This document shows positions 32,910-40,224 of a DNA stretch of 46,347 nucleotides, in pieces. The stretch is taken from contig JACMKT010000017.1 in the NCBI GenBank assembly GCA_014380005.1, positions 1 through 46,347 on the forward strand. The letters are read 5' to 3'. Origin of the DNA: Rhodospirillales bacterium. GTDB lineage: Bacteria > Pseudomonadota > Alphaproteobacteria > Rhodospirillales > Magnetospirillaceae. The notes under the pieces are model-generated. The model worked only from the letters and a program-made list of their open reading frames with translations. It searched no databases and was not told the DNA's origin. Position 1 is the first letter of the stretch; each line of letters begins with the position of its first letter. Position numbers and translations under genes: made by a program.

Positions 32910-34509
32910 GGCCGCGCACCTTTTCCATCAGCTTGTTGACGTTCAGCACGCTGGACAATTGGGTCGCGAAAACGGACAGGGCCATGGCCACCACGAAACA
33001 CACCACCAAGCCGCTGGAGGCCAAGGCGAAGCGGCGCAGACTGGCGCGGCGGCGCTGGGCACGGGCGGGGTTTTCGAATTTCGGCACGGCGCCCAGGACA
33101 CGGACGTTGAAGCGTTCCACCAACTGCGCGGCACTGCCCACGGTGTCGTCCAGCTTGTGCAGCAGGAAGGTCAGCCCCACCCCCGCCCCCAACGCCGCCG
33201 CCAGCACACCGGCGATGAATAGCGGACGATTGGGCCAGGATGGCACCGAGGGCACCTGGGGCGGTTCGATGATGCGGAACTGCACCTTGTCGCCGCTGGT
33301 TTCCACCGCTTCCGAGATGCGGGCGGATTCACGCCGGCCCAGCAATTCCTCGTACTTGGCTTTGATGACGCCGTATTCGCGGTTGAGGTCGGACAGTTCG
33401 GCCTCGATCCGAGGAGCGGTTTCCGCCAGACCGGCGATGCGGCTTACTTCTTCCTGGGCCTGACGGACTTGGCCCTCGGCCTTGGCAACGTCGCCTTCAG
33501 CCTGGACCAACCGCAGCTTGATCTGTTCATAGACCGCATTGGGCACACGGGTCCGCATCCCGCCCGCCTGCTTGGGCGCGGCGCTGGCGGGTGCCTGGGC
33601 GATCTCGGCCCGAAGCTGTTCCAGTTCGTTGCGCGCCGACACCACATCGGGATGGCGGTCGGTGTAGCGCGACTTCATCTGGGCCAGACTGGCTTCCAAC
33701 TGGTGCAGCCGGCTATTGGCATCGGGCGCGGCACCGCCAGACACGAATATCTGCGGGGCGCCTTCCATTTCCAGCATTTGCGGCACGCCGGCCAGATGGT
33801 TGCGCAACTGATCGCGGACGATCACCGCTTCCTCAAGCCGCAACTTGGCGCCATTGAGGTTCTGGCGGACCTGCTCTTCCCGCGCAGCGAAATTGCTGCC
33901 TGTCGCCACCAGCATGGAGCTGTTGTGGCTTTTAAATTCCGCCAGTTTGCTCTCGGTCTTCTGCAACTTGGCTTCGTACTCGTTGATCTGGTTTTCGATG
34001 AAGGTCCGGGCGTTGCCCATGCTGGCACGGTTCCGCCCGATATTGCCTTCGATCAAAATGTTCAGGATTTCCTCGATCACCCGCTTGGCCAGAACCGGGT
34101 CCGAGTTGATGTAGGTCAGGGTGAACAGATTGCGCCCTTCGGGCTTGAGCAGAATGCGCTTGAGCAGGCCGTCATACAGCGCCTCCAACTCCGCATCGCT
34201 GCCGGCGCCGATGTCCAGATCGGCGGCACGGGCGGCCTGGGCGATGTTCTGGCGGTTCAACAGAGTGCGGTTCATCACCTCCATCTGGCGCTGCACATCG
34301 CCCGAGACGGCAAGGTTGCCCAGCAGCGGCGCCAGCAAGGTGTTGGTGTCCACGTAAATACGGGTCATGGCCTGATACTGGTTGGGCAAAGCCAGCACGG
34401 TGACCCAGCCGGCCACGGCCAGCACCCAGGACACGGCCAGGAACAACCAGCGGCGGCGCCACATGGCGCGCAGCTCGGCGATGATGGCGGGCGGCAGGAC
34501 GGCGATCAC
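32899..34509 (-). CDS. Polysaccharide chain-length determinant of the XrtA locus
   Basis: Inner-membrane co-polymerase of the Wzz/GumC family, 536 residues. One membrane segment is at about residues 20-40 (WLFLAVSWVLAVAGWVTVLAL). A long periplasmic coiled coil follows at about 170-400, with heptad-like Gln/Glu/Leu repeats and the segment SLAQMKSRYTDRHPDVV. A second membrane segment is at about 428-450 and a third near the C-terminus (about 500-525), which is typical of the PEP-CTERM version. It starts with GTG at 34509, one base after the stop codon of the export lipoprotein gene. The kinase gene behind it encodes the separate cytoplasmic domain found fused in Wzc proteins. Confidence 0.94.
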   Translation of the reverse strand: MIAVLPPAIIAELRAMWRRRWLFLAVSWVLAVAGWVTVLALPNQYQAMTRIYVDTNTLLAPLLGNLAVSGDVQRQMEVMNRTLLNRQNIAQAARAADLDIGAGSDAELEALYDGLLKRILLKPEGRNLFTLTYINSDPVLAKRVIEEILNILIEGNIGRNRASMGNARTFIENQINEYEAKLQKTESKLAEFKSHNSSMLVATGSNFAAREEQVRQNLNGAKLRLEEAVIVRDQLRNHLAGVPQMLEMEGAPQIFVSGGAAPDANSRLHQLEASLAQMKSRYTDRHPDVVSARNELEQLRAEIAQAPASAAPKQAGGMRTRVPNAVYEQIKLRLVQAEGDVAKAEGQVRQAQEEVSRIAGLAETAPRIEAELSDLNREYGVIKAKYEELLGRRESARISEAVETSGDKVQFRIIEPPQVPSVPSWPNRPLFIAGVLAAALGAGVGLTFLLHKLDDTVGSAAQLVERFNVRVLGAVPKFENPARAQRRRASLRRFALASSGLVVCFVVAMALSVFATQLSSVLNVNKLMEKVRGHEG

Positions 34510-34510
34510 G

Positions 34511-35137
34511 TCAGAGCCATTTCTGCGGAATGATCAGGATGTCGCCCGGCGCCACCTCCACATTGGCGCTCATGTCGCCGTTCTCGATCAGATCGGTCAG
34601 GCGAATGCGGTAGCTGTCCGAGCCCTTGCCCTGGACCTTGCGCACAATCACGGCGCGATTGCCGGCGGCGAACGGGGTCAGGCCACCGGCGGCGATCAGC
34701 ACGTCCAGTACGGTCATGTCCTGGCGGAACGGGATTGCCTGGGGCTTGGCCGCCTCGCCCACCACCCTGATCTGACGGTCCAGGGGGCCGACGAAGTTCT
34801 GCATGATGACGGTGGCCTTGGGCTCGACCACGTATTCGGCTAGGCGCTTCTCGATCTCGCGCGCCACCTCGGTGGGCGGCTTGCCGGCAACCTCCAGATC
34901 CTCGATCAGGGGAATGGTGATGCGGCCATCGGGGCGCACCAAGACCTGGGCGCTGAGGTCCGGGTTGCGCCAGATGAACACCTGCAAGGAATCGCCCGGC
35001 CCAATCACATAAGGCGAGGCCGCGTCGCTGCGGGCCTGGCCGACCAATGGCGGCAGCCCGTCGGAATTATGGGAACACGCGGCAAGCGACAAAATCATGA
35101 GCGCGGCCAAGCTTGTTGCCAGCAAAGGCTTTCCCAT
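34511..35137 (-). CDS. Polysaccharide export lipoprotein (Wza-like)
   Basis: Outer-membrane export protein of 208 residues. The signal peptide ends in the lipobox LAAC with lipid-bearing C21. The Poly_export domain follows (YVIGPGDSLQVFIWRNPDLS), then SLBB-like sequence (QIRVVGEAAKPQAIPF, VLDVLIAAGGLTPFA) and an end of VAPGDILIIPQKWL. It lacks the C-terminal transmembrane helix of full Wza, as is usual for the PEP-CTERM form, so the separate barrel protein of the same operon may complete the pore. It is the first gene of the seven-gene minus-strand operon and is divergent from epsB. Confidence 0.94.
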   Translation of the reverse strand: MGKPLLATSLAALMILSLAACSHNSDGLPPLVGQARSDAASPYVIGPGDSLQVFIWRNPDLSAQVLVRPDGRITIPLIEDLEVAGKPPTEVAREIEKRLAEYVVEPKATVIMQNFVGPLDRQIRVVGEAAKPQAIPFRQDMTVLDVLIAAGGLTPFAAGNRAVIVRKVQGKGSDSYRIRLTDLIENGDMSANVEVAPGDILIIPQKWL

Positions 35138-35391
35138 TGCTTATTCCTTACTGCGCCATCTCGTTGCCCCGTATTGATAGCCCCAAGAATTGACCTCAAC
35201 AATCTGTCTAAGCGCTTACCCGCTATCGCTTATGTCCACGCCGAATATTCACCATGAAGTGCCTTAGGCGCGGAAGCCCCCGCCATCTCTACTAGACGGC
35301 GCCGGACTTCTCGCTAGCTGTTGGATTTGTGTGATCGGCTCATCTTCTGCCAGGGCTCGACCCGGCCTGGGCTCCTCATGGAAGGTCCGAT
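35138..35391. other. Divergent promoter region of the two main EPS operons
   Basis: A 254-base gap between the export lipoprotein gene (minus) and the initiating sugar transferase gene (plus). It must hold promoters for both operons. It is more AT-rich than its surroundings around 35160-35250 and has no open reading frame I can support. A weak sigma-54-like element lies at 35335-35351. Confidence 0.7.
35335..35351 (+). promoter_or_regulatory. Candidate sigma-54 promoter for the epsB operon
   Basis: TCGGCTCATCTTCTGCC matches the sigma-54 pattern only partly: GG (35337-35338) and GC (35349-35350) are exactly 10 bases apart, with GGC and TGC cores, but 5 of 13 defined bases differ. It would start transcription near 35361, about 30 bases ahead of the epsB ATG. 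It is proposed because PrsR, encoded in this operon, is a sigma-54 activator. Alternatives in the same gap cannot be excluded. Confidence 0.3.
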
Positions 35392-36816
35392 ATGCTGCGT
35401 TTTTTCAGGCATTACGTGGATATTCCCGCCATCGTCCTGGTGGCGTGCGAAATGGCGATTTTGTTTTCCGTCCTGAGCGCCACTGCCGAAATCCTGAGAT
35501 CGCTTGGCTTCGATATCGGCCCGGGCACCAGTTCATCGGCGGCGCTGCTGATGACCCTGACAGCGGCGGCCGGCATGACCTCGGTCGGCCTGTATAACCG
35601 CGAGCATTTCGTCCATATGCGCCACACCATCGCGCGCGCCGTGGTCGCCATTCCATTAATCGTACTTGGTATCGCCGCCGTGCTGGGCGGCTATGGCTGG
35701 TTGGCGGGCAAGGCCCCGCCCACCCATTATTATTTGCTATGCGCCGCCGGATTGTCGGCGTTCTTCCCGCTGCTGCTGGTGGCGCGCGAGATTTTCATCC
35801 GCATCATCGACCATCTGGGCGCCTTCCGCCGCCGGGTGGTGGTGATCGGCTCGGGCGCGCGGGCGGCCAAGATCGACAAGCTGAGCCGCGAATTGAAGGA
35901 TCGCAGCTTCACCGTGGTGGGCTTCATTCATCTGGACCGCAACGGCGAGCAAGCGGCGCAGAACGAGCGGCGCACCGGCGACCGCCGCCAGGACTATCTG
36001 GTGGCGCCCGAGAACGTGGCGGATTTCTGCATCAGCAATAATGTTGGGGAAGTGGTGGTGGCCGCCACCGAGCGCCGGGGCCTGCCGGTGCACGAATTGC
36101 TGGCCTGCAAGATGAACGGCATCCGCGTCACCGAACACCATTCCTTCTGGGAACGCGAAAGCGGCCAGGTGGATTTGACCGATATCCGGCCAAGCTGGCT
36201 GCTGTTCTCGGACGGCTTCAGCACCGGCTTTACCCGCGCAGCCGTCAAGCGCCTATTCGACATGGTGGTGGCCGCTGTGGTGCTGCTGCTGACCCTGCCC
36301 ATCACCATCCCCACCGCCATCCTGATCAAGCTGGAAAGCCCCGGCCCGGTGTTCTATCGCCAGGAACGGGTGGGCCTGCACGGGCGGCGGTTCATGATCC
36401 TGAAATTCCGCTCCATGCGGGTGGATGCGGAAAAAGACGGGCCGCGTTGGGCGGCCAAGAACGACAGCCGGGTGACCCGCATGGGCGGGTTCATCCGCAA
36501 GGTGCGCATCGACGAAATCCCCCAAGTCATCAACGTGCTGAAGGGCGACATGAGCGTGGTCGGCCCGCGCCCGGAACGCCCAATCTTCGTCGAGGCCCTG
36601 GCCCAGGCCATCCCCTATTACAACGACCGCCACACGGTAAAGCCGGGCATCACCGGCTGGGCGCAAATCAACTACCCCTACGGTGCCACGGAAGAGGACG
36701 CCCGCATGAAGATGGCCTACGACCTTTACTACGTGAAGAACCACAGCCTGTTCCTGGACAACATCATTCTGCTTCAGACCGTCAAGGTTCTGCTGTGGAA
36801 CGACGGCGCCCGCTGA
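35392..36816 (+). CDS. epsB: Initiating sugar-phosphate transferase, EpsB type
   Basis: Inner-membrane polyprenyl-phosphate hexose-1-phosphate transferase of 474 residues, which starts the repeat unit of the exopolysaccharide. The N-terminal half has four or so membrane segments to about residue 130 and a nucleotide-binding-like CoA_binding_3 region (VVVIGSGARAAKI). The C-terminal catalytic domain starts at about residue 285 (VKRLFDMVVAAVVLLLTLPI), with RQERVGLHGRRFMILKFRSM, then DEIPQVINVLKGDMSVVGPRP and KPGITGWAQINYPYGAT. These are the hallmarks of the TIGR03013-type XrtA sugar transferase. It is the first gene of the plus operon; prsK starts one base after its stop codon. Confidence 0.95.
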   Translation: MLRFFRHYVDIPAIVLVACEMAILFSVLSATAEILRSLGFDIGPGTSSSAALLMTLTAAAGMTSVGLYNREHFVHMRHTIARAVVAIPLIVLGIAAVLGGYGWLAGKAPPTHYYLLCAAGLSAFFPLLLVAREIFIRIIDHLGAFRRRVVVIGSGARAAKIDKLSRELKDRSFTVVGFIHLDRNGEQAAQNERRTGDRRQDYLVAPENVADFCISNNVGEVVVAATERRGLPVHELLACKMNGIRVTEHHSFWERESGQVDLTDIRPSWLLFSDGFSTGFTRAAVKRLFDMVVAAVVLLLTLPITIPTAILIKLESPGPVFYRQERVGLHGRRFMILKFRSMRVDAEKDGPRWAAKNDSRVTRMGGFIRKVRIDEIPQVINVLKGDMSVVGPRPERPIFVEALAQAIPYYNDRHTVKPGITGWAQINYPYGATEEDARMKMAYDLYYVKNHSLFLDNIILLQTVKVLLWNDGAR

Positions 36817-36817
36817 C

Positions 36818-38851
36818 ATGGACTTGGTCTCACTGACCAGCCACGGCCTGGCAGCGCTCGCCTTTGCGGGCTTTGCCGTGTTGGTCGCCATGGCCCGCAA
36901 CGGTGGCCGCCATCGCCTGCTAGCCATGGCCGCCGGCCTGACCAGCGCGCTATGGAGCGCCGCCATCGCCGCCGAGCTGCCGCCGCTGGTTATCCTGGGC
37001 CTGGAATTGCTGCGCAACACCGCGTGGCTGTGGCTGCTATGGACCCTGTTATGTGCCGGCGGCGAACGCACCCGCACGGCCGCGGCCATTCTGGGCGTGG
37101 GGCGTTTCCTGCCTTTGGCCGCCTTGGTTGTGGCTTTCCTGGGGGGGGCCGTGCCGGTGCTGGGCTCGTTGGTCCAGATGCAGATGCTGGTGGTTCCGGT
37201 GCTCGGCCTGCTGGCCCTGGAAAATTTACTGCGCGCCACCGGACAGGCCGGGCGGTGGCGGTTGAAATATCCGTTTCTCGGCCTGGGGCTGATCTTCGCC
37301 TATGACCTTGTGCTGTACGCCGACATGCATTTGCTGGGCGAGTTGGACCCCGCCTTCTTTTCCGCCCGCGGCTTCGTCAATGCCCTGGCGACCATTCCGC
37401 TGACCGTGGGCGTGGCCCGGCTGAAGGAATGGTCGGGGGATTGGGATATCGACATCCACGCCTCGCGCAAGGCTGCGCTGCATTCCATGGCCTTGGTGGC
37501 GTGCGGCCTGTACCTCATGGCCATGGGCTTCATCGGTTTCGCCATCCGCGAGGCCGGGGGCGTTTGGGGCGGCGCCCTGCAAGTGACCTTCATGTTCGCC
37601 GGCCTGCTGGTCATGGGGGCGGTGTTCGCCTCGGGCCGGGTTCTGTCATGGGCGCGGATGATTATCCGCAAGCACTTCTTCTCCTACAAATACGACTACC
37701 GCGAGGAATGGCTGCGCTTCATCCGCATGCTGTCCGCAGGCGAAGCCGGCAGCCTGAGCGCCCGCGTGCTGCGCGCCATGGCCGACCTCATGGACAGCCC
37801 CGCCGGTGCCCTATGGCTCAAGCGCTCGGACGCCGCCTATGTGCCCGAGATGGTGTGGAACTATCACGGCCCGCGCGCCTGCGAACCAGTGGGTTCAAAA
37901 CTTTCCACTTTTCTGGCGGATACCGGCTGGGTGGTTGAACTGGATGAATTGCGGGCAGACCCGGCCCTGTACCAAGGCCTGGACACCCCCGACTGGCTGG
38001 CCGCCCATGACCGCGCCTGGCTGGTGGTGCCCCTGGTCCACCGCACGGAAATGCTGGGCTTTCTGGTACTGGACCGGTCGCGCGCGCCGCGCCGGCTGGA
38101 TTGGGAAGACCGCGATTTGCTGAAGACCACCGCCACCCACGCCGCCGGAGCCCTGGCGGAAGAGCTGATGGCGGAAGCCCTGCGCGAGGCCCGCCGGCTG
38201 GAAGACTTCAACCGCCGTTTCGCCTTCGTAATCCACGACATCAAGAACGTGGTCGGCCAGATGAGCCTGATGCTGGACAATTTCCGCCGCTTCGGCGACC
38301 GCGCCGACTTCCGCGCGGAGATGGTGGAGACTATCGACAATTCCGTGTCGCGCCTGCGCTCCCTGCTGGAACGGCTGTCGGTGGAACGGCGCCAACCGGC
38401 GCCCCTGGGGCGCACCGATTTGACCGACCTGCTGAACCGCTTGGTCCGGCAATGGCGCGGCACCTTCCCCAACGTCCACGCCGCCATCCCCGACGACACC
38501 GCCATGGTCGCCGCTGACGAGCCCGCCTTGGTCAGCGTGCTGGACAATCTGGTGGGCAACGCCGCCGCCGCCGCCGGACCGCACGGTCATGTGGATTTGT
38601 CGCTATCGCGCGAAGCCGGGGAAATCACCGTGGTGGTGGCCGATGACGGCCCCGGCATGGATATGGAATTCGTCAATGACGAGCTGTTCCGCCCCCTGCG
38701 CACCACCACAAGCACCGGCTGGGGCATCGGCGCGTGGCAGGCCCGCCATCTGGTGCGCGAGATGGGCGGGCGCCTGGAAGTGGATAGCGAACCGGGGCGC
38801 GGCACCATCGTGCGCGTCGCCCTGCCCCAGCAAGAAAAGGCCATGCCATGA
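36818..38851 (+). CDS. prsK: PEP-CTERM system histidine kinase PrsK
   Basis: Membrane sensor kinase of 677 residues. The N-terminal third has about eight membrane segments (to roughly residue 275) and no large periplasmic domain. A GAF domain follows at about 300-450 (ALWLKRSDAAYVPEMVWNYH ... LGFLVLDRSRAPRRLDWEDRD). The phospho-acceptor is H473 in FVIHDIKNVVGQ, the H box form typical of PrsK. The ATPase domain has VLDNLVGNAAAAA, DDGPGMD and a GWGIGAWQAR loop in place of the usual G2 box. It overlaps prsR by four bases (ATGA). The signal is unknown; a membrane or envelope state is a fair guess. Confidence 0.95.
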   Translation: MDLVSLTSHGLAALAFAGFAVLVAMARNGGRHRLLAMAAGLTSALWSAAIAAELPPLVILGLELLRNTAWLWLLWTLLCAGGERTRTAAAILGVGRFLPLAALVVAFLGGAVPVLGSLVQMQMLVVPVLGLLALENLLRATGQAGRWRLKYPFLGLGLIFAYDLVLYADMHLLGELDPAFFSARGFVNALATIPLTVGVARLKEWSGDWDIDIHASRKAALHSMALVACGLYLMAMGFIGFAIREAGGVWGGALQVTFMFAGLLVMGAVFASGRVLSWARMIIRKHFFSYKYDYREEWLRFIRMLSAGEAGSLSARVLRAMADLMDSPAGALWLKRSDAAYVPEMVWNYHGPRACEPVGSKLSTFLADTGWVVELDELRADPALYQGLDTPDWLAAHDRAWLVVPLVHRTEMLGFLVLDRSRAPRRLDWEDRDLLKTTATHAAGALAEELMAEALREARRLEDFNRRFAFVIHDIKNVVGQMSLMLDNFRRFGDRADFRAEMVETIDNSVSRLRSLLERLSVERRQPAPLGRTDLTDLLNRLVRQWRGTFPNVHAAIPDDTAMVAADEPALVSVLDNLVGNAAAAAGPHGHVDLSLSREAGEITVVVADDGPGMDMEFVNDELFRPLRTTTSTGWGIGAWQARHLVREMGGRLEVDSEPGRGTIVRVALPQQEKAMP

Positions 38852-40224
38852 GCAAAGCCAAAATCCTGGTGGTCGAGGACGATCCCGGCCTGCGCTCGCA
38901 GATGAAGTGGAGCCTGTCCGATTACGACGTTGACGTGGCCGCCGACCGGGTCTCGGCCCTGGCCGCGTTCGAACGCCTCGCCCCGCCGGTGGTCCTGCTG
39001 GATCTGGGCCTGCCGCCCGATGCGGACGGCGCCAGCGAGGGCTTGGCGACCCTGCAAACCATCCTGACCCAAGCCCCCATGACCAAGGTCATCATCACCA
39101 CCGGCAATGAGGAACGCACCAACGCGTTGGAGGCGGTGGCGCTGGGGGCCTATGACTTCCACAACAAGCCGATCGATCCCAATTTGATCCGGCTGGTCAT
39201 CGACCGTGCCCTGCGCCTGCACGACATGGAAGCGGAAAACCACCGCCTCTCCGCCTGTCAGGCCAACAGCCCGCTGGCCAATAACCCGCTGGATGGAATC
39301 ATCGCCGCCTCGCCCGCCATGTTGCAGGTCTGCCGTCAGGTGGAACGGGTGGCCGGGGCCAATGTGGCGGTGCTGATCACCGGTGAAAGCGGCACCGGCA
39401 AAGAGGTCATCGCCCGCGCCATCCAACGCACCAGCCCACGGGCCAACAAGCCGTTCGTCGCGCTGAACTGCGCCGCCATTCCCGCCAACCTGCTGGAAAG
39501 CGAGCTGTTCGGCCATGAGAAAGGCGCCTTCACCGGCGCCGTGCGCCAGACCATGGGCAAGGTGGAGCAAGCCCATACCGGCACCCTGTTCCTGGACGAA
39601 ATCGGCGATATGCCGGTGGATTTGCAGGCCAAGCTGCTGCGCTTCCTGCAAAACCGCACCATCGAACGCATCGGCGGGCGCCGCGAGATCGAAGTGGACG
39701 TGCGCATCGTCTCGGCCACCAACCGCAATCTGGAGGAAGCCATGGTCAGCGGCGGCTTCCGCGAGGATCTATATTACCGCCTGAACGAGGTCACCATCGC
39801 CCTGCCGCCCCTGCGCGACCGCCCCGGCGACGCCGTGCTGCTGGCGAAATTCTTCCTGACCAAGCACGCCGAGGGCCTGGGCCGCCCGCCCAAAGGCTTC
39901 GCCCCCGACGCCATCGCCGCCATTGCCGCCTATGGCTGGCCCGGCAACATCCGCGAGCTGGAAAACCGCATGCGCCGAGCCATGCTCATGGCCGATGGCA
40001 AATCCATCACCGCCGCCGACATCGCCCTGCCCGGCGATGGCGCAAGCGCCGATCTGCCGCCCCTGAAGGACATCCGCGAGCAGGCGGAAACCCAGGCAGT
40101 GCTGCGCGCCCTGGCCCTTGCCAACAACAACGTCTCCGCCGCCGCCGCCATGCTGGGCGTGTCCCGTCCCACGCTCTACGGCCTCATGCGCCAAGCAAAT
40201 ATCAATAGAAAGGAAGCGCCATGA
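38848..40224 (+). CDS. prsR: Sigma-54 response regulator PrsR
   Basis: NtrC-type activator of 458 residues. The receiver has D10-D11... acidic residues in VVEDDPG and phospho-acceptor D52 in VVLLDLGLPP. The AAA+ domain shows Walker A GESGTGKE, the sigma-54 contact loop KGAFTGAVRQ, Walker B GTLFLDEIGDMP and the arginine region ERIGGRREIEVDVRIVSATN. The C-terminus has a Fis-type helix-turn-helix (AAAMLGVSRPTLYGLMRQ). The GAFTGA loop is intact, so it should activate sigma-54 promoters, probably those of the EPS operons and of PEP-CTERM protein genes. It overlaps both prsK and prsT by four bases. Confidence 0.96.
   Translation: MSKAKILVVEDDPGLRSQMKWSLSDYDVDVAADRVSALAAFERLAPPVVLLDLGLPPDADGASEGLATLQTILTQAPMTKVIITTGNEERTNALEAVALGAYDFHNKPIDPNLIRLVIDRALRLHDMEAENHRLSACQANSPLANNPLDGIIAASPAMLQVCRQVERVAGANVAVLITGESGTGKEVIARAIQRTSPRANKPFVALNCAAIPANLLESELFGHEKGAFTGAVRQTMGKVEQAHTGTLFLDEIGDMPVDLQAKLLRFLQNRTIERIGGRREIEVDVRIVSATNRNLEEAMVSGGFREDLYYRLNEVTIALPPLRDRPGDAVLLAKFFLTKHAEGLGRPPKGFAPDAIAAIAAYGWPGNIRELENRMRRAMLMADGKSITAADIALPGDGASADLPPLKDIREQAETQAVLRALALANNNVSAAAAMLGVSRPTLYGLMRQANINRKEAP

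Noticed and set aside
35160-35260. Small frame at 35069-35257 in the divergent EPS promoter region
   Set aside because: It starts antisense inside the export lipoprotein gene, has no ribosome site and no recognisable content.
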